A stretch of DNA of 64,000 nt from NCBI GenBank assembly GCA_949710005.1, contig OX453285.1:21774003-21838002 (forward strand), in the 5' to 3' direction. This stretch comes from Ricordea florida (taxonomy: Eukaryota; Cnidaria; Anthozoa; Corallimorpharia; Ricordeidae). Below are positions 19,275 through 32,181 of this stretch, piece by piece. The notes beneath the pieces are model-generated. The model was not told where the DNA came from. It did not search any database and saw only the letters and a program-made list of their open reading frames with translations. How positions within the stretch are numbered: position 1 is the stretch's first letter; each line of letters opens with the position of its first letter. Position numbers and translations under genes: made by a program.

Positions 19275-19554
19275 GTTTAATAAAAATTTTACAAATCTTT
19301 AAACCGCAAATTCTTCTTTTTCAAAATTAAAAAGTAAAGCCGTTTTTCAAATTTTTGTAAAAAGTTAAATAAAAAAAGTAAAGTCGAGTTTCAATAAAAA
19401 AAATTAAATTCGTTTTTTCAAATTTTTGTAAAAAGTTAAATAAAAAAAGTAAAGTCGAGTTTCAATAAAAAAAATTAAATTCGTTTTTTCAAATTTTTGT
19501 AAAAAGTTAAATAAAAAAAGTAAAGTCGTTCAATTTTTACTGTAATACACTACT
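19266..19554. repeat. Right terminal inverted repeat of copy 1
   Basis: It ends in CACTACT at 19554 and contains about two and a half tandem copies of a roughly 71-bp A/T-rich unit with the alternating words GTAAAGTCG and (A)TTAAATTCG. At its inner edge it holds a TTTAAAG box (19297-19303) and the ATG-GAA-CAA start of the polymerase gene. It is about 40 bp longer than the copy 2 repeat because of the extra tandem unit. Confidence 0.85.
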
Positions 19555-21060
19555 ATGACAAATTCATTTCTAGAAAGCTACCTAAGCCGAAAGAGTCACA
19601 CTTTTGAGTTGGCTACAAAAACCAGGCTATTCCAAATTTTTGCTGCACTGAAGGTAAAAGTCCGCACACCCGACTCTTTTTTAACTTTCGGAAGTATAAT
19701 ATTGTGAGCCGAATTTCTTGTTCCCTTTGCATGAATTTCGCGGAAAAGCTTAAACTTGTCTTGTAAGTAAGTCGGACATTGTCAATTTAAAATTTTGAAG
19801 ATCATCTTTGCCTTTGTATTGAGAGGCAAAGTAAGATTTTAGACTTCGCCCTTTACGAAATGTTTCATAATTTTTTTTTTAATTTTCTCACTGCCTATAG
19901 GTCGATAAATATGTAAATATGTGGCATTCTCCAACTAAGAAGTACAAGACAAATCAATCCAACCTCCCGTCCGTAAAAGGCCCAACTGAGCCACAGGATG
20001 CCCAAGGAATGCTGCGTTTGAGAAGAGTCCTGGATGTAAACTACATATGCTGTGAGGTGTCATGCATATGCTCTTACAAGAAGTAAATTGAATATCAAAC
20101 ACATAATAAAATGAAAATTGTTTATATAACCTTCTAATAAAAATTATTCGTTCTAACGCAGCGCAGGAAACTCGGTGCTACACATGGAAAAATTTCAACA
20201 CCCTGCATGATAGACGGAGAACAGGTCCATCAATATCCCAAAAGAGTGCAGAAAGAAATTTGAAGACAGCTGGAATGTAAAATTCAATTTCTGCCTGTAT
20301 TAAGCAGGTAATCAAATGTTTTCGAGCGCTATTTGGAATAAGTAAGCACAAGTAAATTTTTCAAAGACAACAAATTGCACTCACCAACGGGCTAGTCCAT
20401 TTTTTTGTCTCTGTAAAATATAGATGTACTTACCTATTCCAAATTGCACTCAGAATAATCTGCCGACTTCCTATGCAAATCGTATGCCTGGTTGTAAAAT
20501 CGCGCCGGAGCTAGCGCGCAGCGCGAAACCGATTTGAGATGGCAAAAATCATTCCAGAATAAAATTGCACGGGGGAAAGTTCAATCGCCAGTAAATTTTA
20601 CACATCTTAGGACCCTCCAATTAAATCACCTAAATACAGTATTTTGTAAGTAACTAACAGTTGCCTAATTCGTTTTAGAAAAAAAAGGCAAAGTTTTATT
20701 TTGCAACTAAAGTTAAAGGACTTACGTCACGATGGCTTTCCGTTAATTTTCTAGCGATTTGATTGGTTAATTTAAACAAACCTTGAAATATGATTGGTTG
20801 TTTTGCTTTGGTAGTTCACTATCTTTGGCTGGAAAAAAGATCCGATTCAGTGCGAACAACGTTCGATTCGTCATTAATTAGCACTGCTCAGAGCCAATCA
20901 GGTTGCATGGATCACGAGTGGCTTAAAATTGGGTGTGATGAAGAGCGTAATTACACTCTAAAATGCTATGGCGCTCGTCCCCTTGGAGAACGGGGAGACG
21001 AGGAATGCGCGAGCATTTGCTGACGAGTGCATTATCGACGTCACTATCCATTATGACATA
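19555..21060. other. Host intergenic sequence
   Basis: I see no convincing gene. It includes one MITE (20307-20464). A short open frame at 20790-21023 has no family features and no splice context. Confidence 0.5.
20307..20464. repeat. MITE, family shared with 33996-34145
   Basis: It starts GGTAATCAAATG...TTTGGAATAA, and the inverse (TATTCCAAATTGCACTCAGA) is near its right end. The second member of the family lies at 33996-34145 with the same arrangement, including AGTAAATTTTTCAA in the middle. Confidence 0.6.
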
Positions 21061-21806
21061 ACATCACTATAACAACTGCAGTGTTTACATTTCTTCTCGG
21101 AAAGCGCGGAGATCGGATGCGTGTTTTTGAGAGCGACAATTAGTTTACACTTATTGCAGTTTTTGAAAGGCAATCGTTTGTTGAAGGTAAGCTCCTTGAT
21201 AAAGATGTGGTCAAGGGTCACTTTGTCTTAAAATGGGAACAAAATCACTTGTTTGCAGCGAAAAAAAGACAATTTCCTTTGCGCGCGTTTTCGCGGGTTT
21301 TCCGTATTCAATTGCCTCCTTGTCGTATCACTTTTTGTGATCCACCAGTCAATTCGAGTCCCAGGGATCTAGTTGTTCATCGCGCAGTACGATTACAAGG
21401 ATGCAAGCTTTATGTGTGAATGTTATGTCCTAAAGAAAACGTTTGGCGGGCGTTTTGGGAAACTCTAAGTTTTCCGTCATATCTACGCACGCTATAACCT
21501 ATGTGCTGTGACTTCAAAACGAAGTGCGCAACTTCCACAGAACTAAGAGCGAGTTCCTTTGGTATGATCATGATATGGATTTGTGATCCAAGATCACTCA
21601 GATCATGGTGTAACAAAGGAACCTATGAATCCTTCTGAGAACTCCCTGTGAACAGTAACAACAAGTGAAGATGGCCCCTTTGTAGAAAGGGTTGTTCATA
21701 ATTAATACCGTTGCTTTCCCGGGCATTAAATGTTTTCGGGGTCCAAAAACACACTCATTTGATTAATGCATTCTTCTTCTCATTTTAACTTTCAGAAAGG
21801 TGAAAG

Positions 21807-24800
21807 ATGTGGGGTCCGTTCAGTGAAACATTCAGTCTCTTCCCGCCGCCGGCTACAAATAGTGGTAGGCAATTAATTTGTCTTTATATAGTTATTTAGT
21901 ACAGAATAGAAACCAGAACTAAAATCCTATCAAAAGTAACTCATTAAGTCTTAATGGTCTTGCAACGTTCTATAAAGATCCACTGAGTAAATGCAATCTA
22001 ATTGAAAGAGCAGGTCAATAGTGGGTTGACCTGCGTTGGCGCGCGGTTGGTTGAGCACAGCTGGTAGAGCGTCGCAATGGGTAAGTACTTGGTGTAGGCA
22101 CTCACATAGTAAGGACACTAAAGTAAGCATGGGATGATTAAGAACACTGAAATACGGCTAAGGATGATTACGCCTAGAGTACAGCTGAGGTAAAGCTTGG
22201 CGACTATATTTATAACGCAGACCACTCTTTTAATGGGTGAACCTCTGAGAACCACAGCCAGCACCAAGTACTTACCTCGCGATGCTTTTTGTGAGTTCAA
22301 AGGCTTAGGTCCTATTCAAACCTGTTCCGGCTAAATCGCAATTGCTACTACTTGCGTAATATTGCGAGAACATTCTGGTTCCCAGAGGCCGCAATTCTTT
22401 TGACTGGCGTCAAGAATCGAATTTTTTTCCGTATGTACTTCATGTATCTCCTATCATACTTAATACATTATAACATATATTATAGATATTCTGATATTAC
22501 AATACATGATAATATATTCTAAATCGGGAGCGCTTCTGTTCTAAATGTATTATACTAAAGGATTCGTAAAGTAGCTACGTTTTCTTCTCGATTTTTGACG
22601 CGGGATAAAAGAATCGCGGCCTCTGGGAACGAGAACACTGCGAGGAATAATATTCTCCTATGAACATCATTCTGATTCGATTTCCCAGATTCCAGCTACA
22701 TTACTGCTCCTCCAGATGACGCCTGGAAAATTGAACTACCAGGGGGAGGGTTCGTACAAAGACCTGTGACCCCAATCACGGCTCCATCCACCAAAAACAA
22801 GGCTACCACTGAGGGGAGACACGATGGCTTCGCATCGCCCGAGGTACAGTTACTTTGCATAGCTTAACTAAATGGACTAAATCATCGTTGCAGTGAAGTT
22901 ATGGAATATTGAAAAGGGTGTGAAAAATGCAATCATGAAAATTCAAATTCCTTTTCAGATTCACTTTTGGAAAGAGGGTTATAAATTCCCCTAAGCGCAA
23001 AATTATATCATTAGCTTTGATTGCGTTTATTCTACTTTTTATATTTCAACGATCAAGAGGAAACCAGAATTGAAGAATCGTACAAGACAATTTTTCTCGC
23101 TATGATTTTTTTTTATTCTGTTGTTACTGAGATTTTTTTGCAAGTATTTCCTCAAATTACTGCTATGTCCGCCTGCAAAGCCGTTTTAGTTGGTAAGTGA
23201 CGCACAGACAGATTCCACGGTTTTCCCTCAATTTGCATAAATCTCTTTGCCTTTGAGTGTGCGTTCCTTTGGTATAATCCGGATCTGGAATTTTGATCCA
23301 AGATTAGGGACGGACCATTAGAAAAGTGAGGGGGGTGGGGGGGTGGGGTGGGGAATTTTCAGCTTGCACGAATTTTTTTTTTCGCTCACTGCTTGTGCAG
23401 GAATTTTTTTTTCAGGTGAACCCCTCTGCACGAATTTTTTTTACTACGTGTGAAAAAGTCACAATTGGACCTTCCTTCTGCATGAATTTTTTTTTACCTT
23501 CTTCTTTGCATGAATTTTTTTTCTTGGAGTTTTCCCTTGCATGAATCTTTTTTTGGTTTTCCCCCCCCCACCCCCCCATCACTTTTCTAATGGTCCGTCC
23601 CTTACAAGGATCATGTCGCATCAAAGGAACCGATGAATCTACCTAGTATTCATTAGTTTCTTTCTTCTAGGAGAAGCAATCTCTTATGAAGAAACTGGAC
23701 AGAGTCCTCAAGGAGAAAGCAGATAAGGAAAAAAGAGCCCAGCAGTTGGCTGATCAAGGAAACTTGCTACAACAGCAACTTGACGAACTGAACGCGGCCG
23801 TGGATTTTCAAACCAAGCAGCTGGCGGAGTTCCGAAAGGCAATGAAAATTCACAGAGAAAGCATTCAAGCCAGATGTGCAAGCAGCAAAAAACAAATCCA
23901 GGACCTAAAAGACAAGTTTGAAAGACTGACAGCGAAGGACGAGACGTTGGCTGTGGATCGGGCACTAGCCGCCCAGAGCAAGGCCTTGGAGAAAGAAATT
24001 GAGAATGGAAGGGACAAGGAGCAGGAATTGAAGAAAAGGAAAGTTGAATTTGACAAGGCCAATGAATTGATGGCTATCAGATGCAAAACTGTGAAAATGG
24101 AAGACAAAGAACTCCTCAGAGAGATGCAAGCTCATTTGAAAAGACTTCAGCGTAATGGCCTTCTTACCATGGGGATGAGTGTGAGTTTGACTAGCCAGGG
24201 TGGGGAGGTGTAGGTGGGATTTAGCTCTCATAATAGCCCATTTCCGAGTTGCTACATGCCTCAGTTTCATAGCGAGTCCAGGTGCAAGACCATTCAAATG
24301 GAAATGAGTTTAATTTGCATAAGAATACTTTATCATTTCCATTTGAATGGTCTTGCACCTGGACTCGCTATGAAACTGAGGCATGTAGCAACTCGGAAAT
24401 GGGCTATTGAGATCTTGTCTCCGAGAACAGGCCAGTTGCAAAAACGTTCCGCCTATCAAAAGCAAAGCAATGAACCAAGTCAAGGGTTTCTGCGGCATTC
24501 AATTTCGAGTCCCTGTTAGGCGTTTTAGGGATAAGGGATAACTGACAAAATAATTTTACGAATAACAAAAAATAGCTTTGACTTCTCAATTGTCACACGT
24601 TTGGTCACTTTTGCCGAAGATTTTCATCACCAGCGACCGGTAACGAACAGTAACGGGTTGCTTTACCCTTTAAAATTGCCACAAATTATATAGCTGCAAC
24701 CGGAATATTATGGATAATCGATGATAGGGCCTCAATTTCCCGTTTGTCCGGTCTAACCTGTTAAACCGGTATTCTCTTAAACCTGGTTCTGGATAAACCA

Positions 24801-27800
24801 GTTATGGTTCTTTTGGATAGCCGGTATATACACGCAGACTTTTTGGCATCAAATATTGCAGTATCACAAAGCTGGGCTTTTGTTATCGGCCAAACCTATG
24901 CGACATGCGCTCAAAGGGAAGGGAGATTGGATGTGCACGAATCGCGAGGGCATAGCGTTAACACGAGAAATTTGCGCGCACTTCGTTTCGCCGCTCTTTT
25001 AGCGCCTGCCTCGTGGGCAACTTTCAACTGGCATACAATTGTCGGCTATGTGTAACCAAATGACAGCGCTCTACCTTACAACTGTAATTTGAATTAAAGC
25101 CGTTCCGTTGTTTTTCTTTGTTAGGATAAGAATGAAATAATTGTAGAGGTAGAGGTGCACCCACCACCTGCCAAATTTTCTGATGCAGTGAAGAGGATCA
25201 GTGCTGAACCAAAAGAAGTGTTTCTTTCTGACATCAAAGCAGTCCAAGCGGAGGCCATTAAGATCGAAGTTCTTGATGATCAGGGAGCCATACAGAAAGT
25301 GCACAGCAAGGTAGGTGTATTTTCCAGGCTTTACGCATACAGTCTTCACTATTTCTCAACCCATTCACTTTGGCGTAATATATCAAACAGGAGATACAGT
25401 GTTTCATCACATATTAAACACGAGATACAGTGTTTCATCACATATCAAACACGAGATACAGTGTTTCATCACATGCATGTAAAACACAAGATACAAGTGT
25501 TTCATCACACATAAAACACGATATACAGTGTTTCATCACATATAGCCTGCAAACAGGCTCCCGGTTGGTTTTAGAGCGAGCTAGCCGAGTGTAGTTTAGG
25601 GCGAGTGGGACGTGCCGAGAGCGATCTGGTGACGAGGGAGTGCACAGGGGAGCTCCTCCGCGTCCCACTCGCAGTCACGGAATCACGCTTTCGCTCACCC
25701 AATTTTTTTTTCCGCCCTCCATGGGAGCCTTTTCGCAGGCTACATCACATATCAAACACCGAGAATAGAGCTGAAAACACAACGCGTAACGGAGTATTTC
25801 AGTTAAGCGACATTCGAAGTGTTTGGTATGTGACGAAACACATGTATCAAGTGTATGATATAGCTTCTCACACAAAATTATTTAGGAGAAATTAACGATG
25901 CAAAAACGAGCCATGTTTCATGAGATATCCAAACACGTCACAATGCCTGATTTCCTTTGTCTTTCCTTTTTGCATTATTAATGAGTTTGAGAAGTTCAAA
26001 TCCTAGCAGTAAGCAGGGTGTTTGTCCCATGAACTCTATATATAGGTCAGTGCTAGAGCGTCCGAAATAATAATCGGAAGATCGTAGATTCCACTCCTAT
26101 TTGAAAAATTCGGATTAGTTGCCCTTTATAGTGTTTACAGTGTGACTACTAGAACCAAGACTGCCCAAACAAATTTTCAGTCAAATTATCCAATCTCGAT
26201 CGAGTATCTAAACAATACAATCTCTATAAATGTTTTATATTTCGCTTAAAGTGGATATAATTACCAGGAACAGGCGTTAAAAATATCATTATCTTTAACA
26301 GTGCCGGGGTAAAGGCCTGAAAGGACAGAGGAACGTTCCTGGCAATGGACTCCTGCAAAAATATTTAGGAAAATTGCACCACTGCTTCTCATACCGTTTT
26401 CTTCCATTTTTGTTATGCATAGAAATTCATCGCTTTCGAACACTTCTATGATAATTCAATGATGACTTCATTGTCTTTCGGCAGAATGAACATGCTGTAC
26501 TAACAGAGTTCAATCATCTACCGCAGGCTAAGTCCACTGGGCCAGCGGTGACCGCCCGAGTCCAAAGCGACTCTTGCGCTCGGAAAACCGAGTTAACTGT
26601 AAAGAACAGAGCAACAGAATTAGACACCAAGAAATGCGAGGTGGTGGTGTACAACCAACGACTGACTGCTGTTCAAGAGCTGCGCAACAAGGTAATAGTC
26701 TCATCACATGGAGCCCATTACCCGGAGCGTGCAACTTCCATACTAGGTCTGTGAAACGGCGTCTTCACAAGTAAGGTTACTTGTAGATCGTCTCTCCCGC
26801 AAATTGGTTTAATAGAGCAAATCACCAGCTAGTGCATGATTGATATGTAGCATGATAACCACCTCTAGCGACAACGAACATAGCCGACATACGCGAGTCT
26901 TCATTGGAGTGTTCGGACAGCATTTCTGACGATAGACAAGGTATTTACACAGAGAGTAGTAGCTCCGATAAGATAACCGAGACAGCGGAAACAACTTTTT
27001 TTCGCGGGAGTGGCCGCTGTGAAAATAACGTTACTTGTGAAAACGCCGTTGGATGAACGTATAGCAGTTGCACGCTCCGGGTAATGGGGTCTTGTCGTCA
27101 CTCATGTCATGCAACGGAAACTACACGCAAAACCCCTACAACTCTGAGCTCAAGATATCACTTCTCGTTACTGATCTCCATTAGTTGTTGACACATCAAA
27201 GGGGAGAATTTCATCGTAGATACAGACAATTTTGTAGAGAGGATCAATTCCCTAATTCTCTTAAATGTTAGGACGCAAAACTTTGCGCATTTTTCTAACC
27301 AATTTTCCCAATAATCGTATGTCCCCTTTCCTGTTACTTACAGACAGCCAATACGATCGTTGTTCAAGCGGACGTGCATCAACCGCCCATGGCCATTGGA
27401 TGCGCCCATTCAGCAGACAGAAACCGTGTCTCTGTCAAATCCCGCCACTTGAGGGAGGTCTCACTTGCAGAGAACAGAGCCTTCCAGACTGAAGTCGGGA
27501 TCATTGAGGTTCTTGACGATGAGGGGGCTGTATGTGTAAAGGAAGAGCACAACAAGGTAGACATATATCTCATTATCAATCCCAATCGAGGTCCATAACC
27601 AGAAGTATCGACCCCCTCCTTTGGATCAGTTTAACCTATCATCTTGATTTACGATACAGTTCCCGCCAAATAATGACCAACCGCATAAGACGTAATAATC
27701 ACGACTCTTCTTATTGGTCCGCAATCAAGGGAAAAGGATTTGATTCCATAACGATTCGAAGATCGGAAACGGAACATAAAGTCGCCTTGTATTTTCCTGC

Positions 27801-28646
27801 CAAAAATATGGCAGGGTCGTCGTTCTTAAATAAATGGAACGGCAAACTGACAAGGCGCCTTAATCTAACATACTGTGATAATGTTATTCTCATTCTTACG
27901 ATCAAGGTGCAAACTCTCCTTACAATAGCAGTTCAATAACCAGAAAGCAGATGATAAGAATTTAGAACATAATTAACTCAATGATATTGAATCGATCTAA
28001 CACTAAGATCTCTGAACTAACATATCAAAAAGTGTATGGAACTCATAAAGAGAATAGCTACTCTGGTCTTGGGAGTGAAAGGGTCGTGTTATAGTATTAG
28101 TACTACCTTTTGTTCTCTTGGTACTACATACATAGAGGATGTTACACGGTGGCGGGAATATATGAATTTTATTTTCGAGTGGTGAAAATAATATTTTACG
28201 AGCGAGCGCAGAGAGCGAGTAAAATGTTGTTTTTAACACGAGAAAATAAAATCCATGTCTTCAAGCCACCTTGGAATGTTCTTTTTATTACATGGACAAG
28301 AAACTAGCGGGAAAATTTTGTTAGGACGCGCGCATACATCCGGGACATTTGGTACATTAACTTTTTCATATCTTCACTGAGTGAAAATATGGAAAATACG
28401 AGTGTTTTAGTTTCCGGTAAAACACTATTATCCATATAATAACTCCTTTTATTTCTTTATCTCGTCCAGAATGGATGCTTTGGCGGTTTCAAAAGATTCT
28501 TCACGAAAAAATTGAAAGGCTTCCGTGGCTCAGTAAAACAGAAGAAGCCCATGGAATCCGCCACAAACGTTAACACTTCCAGTGACAAATGTACAAGCAA
28601 AAGCCAGAGGAACAAGAAGAAGGAGAACAAAGCCGTAATGCTATAA
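21807..28646 (+). CDS. Host coiled-coil protein with repeated exons, seven coding exons
   Basis: Splice sites support coding exons 21807-21864, 22689-22843, 23671-24180, 25125-25310, 26485-26691, 27344-27556 and 28470-28646, giving 501 codons and a stop. A non-coding first exon probably ends at about 21187 (AAG/GTAAGC) and splices to 21795. The protein starts MWGPFSETFSLFPPP and has a Pro-rich N-terminus, then one long coiled coil (about residues 72-240, all in exon 3). Exons 4, 5 and 6 each encode a related module of 62-71 residues with a phase 0-0 boundary (IEVLDDQGAIQ in exon 4, IEVLDDEGAVC in exon 6). The C-terminus is basic (FFTKKLKGFRG; NKKKEN). The family is not recognised. Introns hold several MITEs and a minisatellite. 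Confidence 0.75.
22081..22275. repeat. MITE with GTAAGTACTTGGTG termini
   Basis: Inverted termini GTAAGTACTTGGTG and CACCAAGTACTTAC enclose 195 bp inside intron 1 of the coiled-coil gene. Just upstream (about 22046-22075) is a tRNA A-box-like stretch (AGCTGGTAGAGCG), probably part of an older SINE that this element interrupted. Confidence 0.6.
23307..23601. repeat. Harbinger-like MITE, member 1
   Basis: Termini GGGACGGACCATTAGAAAAG and the inverse, flanked by TTA on both sides (23304-23306, 23602-23604). GGG termini and a 3-bp TWA-type duplication fit PIF/Harbinger. Inside are repeated CACGAATTTTTTTT-type words and a G-rich/C-rich pair next to the ends. A close relative lies at 31031-31318. 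This one is in intron 2 of the coiled-coil gene. Confidence 0.8.
24232..24408. repeat. Near-perfect hairpin element in intron 3
   Basis: Two arms of about 76 bp (starting AATAGCCCATTTCCGAG) are essentially perfect inverted copies around a 25-nt AT-rich loop. It starts about 50 bp after exon 3 of the coiled-coil gene, so the pre-mRNA would form a long double-stranded stem there. Confidence 0.8.
25381..25542. repeat. Minisatellite, unit about 31-37 bp
   Basis: Five units of the type ACACGAGATACAGTGTTTCA plus TCACATATCAA in intron 4 of the coiled-coil gene. The array is interrupted by a 196-bp element and continues after it for a short stretch (25743 on). Confidence 0.75.
25545..25740. repeat. 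MITE inserted in the minisatellite (TA duplication)
   Basis: Termini GCCTGCAAACAGGCTCCC and GGGAGCCTTTTCGCAGGC, flanked by TA on both sides (25543-25544, 25741-25742). The minisatellite sequence resumes directly after it, which dates the insertion after the array. Confidence 0.7.
26713..27089. repeat. MITE in intron 5, CCCATTACCCGGAGCGTGCA termini
   Basis: The right end is the inverse (TGCACGCTCCGGGTAATGGG). Inner parts also pair (AAGTAAGGTTACTTGT against TAACGTTACTTGTGAA). Nothing coding inside. Confidence 0.6.
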
Positions 28647-29256
28647 TTCAAACATTTCAACCGAAAAAAAAATTCTCTTGTCCAACAAGAGACAATGCGA
28701 GTCATAATGAATTTTATTTCTTGAAGAAAATTTTATTAAGGACCTTTATGTTTAAAACACGGCCGTAGATATCGTGTGGTGTAACGTGATGTGACGTGAC
28801 GTGACGTGGCAGAGTGTGTCGTAATATAACATGTTTTTTTTTTTGTAATTCGATTTATAGTGATTCAGACCAGAGGGAACTCTTGGCAATGTATCATTGT
28901 AAAAGTTCTTTTTATCGATGTATATATTTTTTATATCTTTGTATATTTTCTCCAAATGGTTCATGTTGTACCATTTTGTGAATAAAATATTTTTACTGTA
29001 ATAAAAATACATTGAGGTTGGTTCAATTTGGGGGTGAAATGTTATATATTTTGATTTCTAAGCTAAAGGAAGTCCTACACAGGTCCTGAAGTTACCCCGG
29101 TCCTATAATGAACCCCAAATCACCTTCTTCCTGGAAAAGGCAAAAACTACAAACCGTTATGCCTCACAAATCAAGTTTCAAATAATGAAATAATGAAATC
29201 AAATAATCCCACGCCCATAGTCAAAATGGGCAAAAAAGTCTCAATGCTCCTGCTTA
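28647..29256. other. 3' flank of the coiled-coil gene
   Basis: Probable 3' UTR with AATAAA-type signals (ATAAAATATTTTTACTGTAATAAAAA near 28980-29008), then non-coding sequence with short GTGACGTGAC repeats near 28785-28808. No gene seen. Confidence 0.4.
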
Positions 29257-29693
29257 GGGACCGGTCATTATTTATTGCCTGAGGAGGGGGGGGGGGGGTG
29301 GGGGGCGGAGTATTTTGGGCTGAACACGGCGAAATTTAGCCGATCCCCCCTTTAAATGTTATATCACCGAAGTGATCCCCCCTCAACACTGTTGACAGCT
29401 GTCGTGATCTCCCCCCCCCATGTCTTCGCACCCATATTCAACTTTTGAGGTGTATATTCAGTGTTCTTTTTTTTAACATTCAGGTATATATTTTTTATAT
29501 CTTTGTATATTTTCTCCAAATGGTTCATGTATCCCACCACCACTAGAAATTCCATTTTTTTTTTCATTCCGGTCCCTCCCTTTGTGCCTGTCAATTACAC
29601 ATAATCTCCCTTTCCGTTTCTCAGAAAACCGTGTGATCCCTCCAAGATCCTACCCCCCCCCCCCCACCAAGAAGATAAATAATGACCGGTTCC
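29257..29693. repeat. Harbinger-like MITE, second family
   Basis: Termini GGGACCGGTCATTATTTAT and ATAAATAATGACCGGTTCC with TTA on both sides (29254-29256, 29694-29696). It has a poly-G tract near the left end and a poly-C tract near the right, as in the related 23307 and 31031 elements. Confidence 0.7.
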
Positions 29694-30105
29694 TTACCGC
29701 GGAGCACTGGGAACGTGTATCAGGAGCCCTCTCATAACTGGTCCTATCAAAAGACAAACTATGCAGGTTATACGAAGCTCAGTAACAAATATTTATTCTC
29801 CTATACAATACATAAATATACAGAAACAAAATAAGATTAACAAAAAGTTAATAAACGCTCTGTACAGGTTCAAATCGAAACTATTCACAAGAATTGAGAC
29901 AAATATATACAGTGATTTGAAGTCCTTGGTTGACGAGAAAAGTGGAAAAAAATAAATGAAATTACAATTCTATGTTCACATTGACTTAATTACCAGTTCT
30001 CCGCACTAGTTGTAGACTACCAGTAAGTATTAGCAACAAACGATGAAGACTTATAATTTACAAGCTATAAATCTATTCTGAAAACCTTACAGACCCGCTG
30101 GAAGC

Positions 30106-30111
30106 TTTATT
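30106..30111 (-). terminator. Polyadenylation signal of the histone H4 gene
   Basis: AATAAA on the minus strand, about 80 nt after the H4 stop codon. No 6-bp-stem histone 3' stem-loop is visible between the stop and this signal. Confidence 0.55.
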
Positions 30112-30193
30112 TCTGTACAGAAGTTGAAGTTAGTCTTTTCAGTGACAAGAGTTCTTCGCGCTCCAGTTAAGTTTTACTATCTGTTTGGCCATG

Positions 30194-31030
<837 letters not shown>

Positions 31031-31318
31031 GGGACGGACCATTAGAAAAGTGATGGGGGGGGGGTGGGGAATTTTCAGCTTGCACGAATTTTTTTTTCGC
31101 TCACTGCTTGTGCAGGAATTTTTTTTCAGGTGAACCCCTCTGCACGAATTTCTTTTATTACGTGTGAAAAAGTCACAATTGGACCTTCCTTCTGCATGAA
31201 TTTTTTTTTACCTTCTTCTTTGTATGAATTTTTTTTCTTGGCATTTTCCCTTGCATGAATTTTTTTTTGTTTTCTTTTCCCCACCCCCTCCCCCATCACT
31301 TTTCTAATGGTCCGTCCC
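31031..31318. repeat. Harbinger-like MITE, member 2
   Basis: Same termini and inner words as 23307-23601, again with TTA on both sides (31028-31030, 31319-31321). It lies between the H4 and C/EBP genes. Confidence 0.8.
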
Positions 31319-31752
31319 TTAGCTAACCCCTTCGACTACCCACAACTCGAACATTCAAAGGAAATTGAAAATGATTTGTTTTATCGTTTTTTCCGGTTTA
31401 CTCGTTCTATCATTCCTAACTGAATTTTCGCTGTTCTGTCCACATTCATCACAGCTAGAAATTCGATTTGTTTAGTGAAATTTATCACACTATTCTATTG
31501 TTCTATGACGTGAATCCTAGTCCTCCCATTCTCGTCCCCGCTACAACCCATCTCACGCCCACAATGTTTACTCAAACAAATGTATGCGCAGCCTAACGCT
31601 GCGCATGGCTAGGCTGCTAAGGTGCTTGCGACATCGAACAAATAATTGCGCAAGCCTAAGAGGCTTTTCCTGCAACTACAAGGGAATTAGGTAATCTTGG
31701 AGGTCGAGCTACATTGTAAAAGGGGCATTGCAGCTCATCGAAATTCCTGATC

Positions 31753-32181
31753 ATGGAATCGTCGAACAAGAATACGAAAGCTTCGAAACGACCTGCCATC
31801 AAGCAACAGGAAGATGAAGAGTATTTGAAAAAGCGAGAGAGGAATAACATTGCGGTACGGAAAAGTCGAATGAAGGCAAAAGAACGCATCGAAGAAACAA
31901 GACAAAGAGTTGTAGACTTAGCGAAGGAGAATGAAGAACTTCGAAGTAAGGTTTCCTTACTGCAGAAAGAGCTGAATGTGTTACGATCCTTATTCGCAAA
32001 CGGTGGAATCACGGTTCCATCGGAGATCAACGTTCAAATCACGCACAGAGATAATCAGGCAGTTGTATTGACGGCTGTCGCAGCTCTACCAAACGGCACT
32101 GTACAAGAAAACCACACAGTATCTTCAACCGATGTGGTGGAAAACGGACTTTCTGCGCACATAAAAAAGGAACCCGTGTAG
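31753..32181 (+). CDS. CEBPG: C/EBP-gamma-like bZIP transcription factor
   Basis: This is a 142-aa intronless gene. The basic region [20 protein letters not shown] (about residues 26-45) carries the C/EBP signature RxRNNxAVxKSR, and a leucine zipper follows with heptad positions in [20 protein letters not shown] divergent tail ends in an IKKEPV motif. The short length with no long activation domain and the zipper tail LRSLFANGG fit C/EBP-gamma, which heterodimerises with other bZIP proteins in stress and differentiation programmes. The start is the first ATG after stops in all upstream frames. An AATAAA is found near 32404. Confidence 0.9.
   Translation: MESSNKNTKASKRPAIKQQEDEEYLKKRERNNIAVRKSRMKAKERIEETRQRVVDLAKENEELRSKVSLLQKELNVLRSLFANGGITVPSEINVQITHRDNQAVVLTAVAALPNGTVQENHTVSSTDVVENGLSAHIKKEPV

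Larger units (their letters stand above)
1..19554 (-). mobile_element. Polinton/Maverick-type element, copy 1 (left end outside window)
   Basis: The gene order matches the complete copy at 38535-53935: probable minor capsid, P517, P216, P429, P132, P72, P141, P191, ATPase, probable major capsid, integrase (opposite strand) and DNA polymerase. The right end is defined by the inverted repeat ending CACTACT at 19554, followed by host sequence ATGACA. The left inverted repeat and the first two genes are beyond base 1. Every shared gene is open. A 5.6-kb CACTA-like element (2315-7953) is inserted in the spacer between P517 and P216, which is only about 130 bp in the other copy. Integrase plus protein-primed PolB plus packaging ATPase is the known Polinton signature; assignment to a named subgroup is not possible from sequence alone. 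Confidence 0.93.

Noticed and set aside
20790-21023. 77-aa open frame as a gene
   Set aside because: No family features, no splice or promoter context, and composition like the surrounding spacer.
23326-23544. 72-aa open frame inside the GGGACGG element
   Set aside because: Low-complexity Phe-rich translation of poly-T tracts in a MITE; not coding.
25381-25542. CRISPR-like array
   Set aside because: The repeats are contiguous with no unique spacers and lie in a eukaryotic intron; it is a minisatellite.
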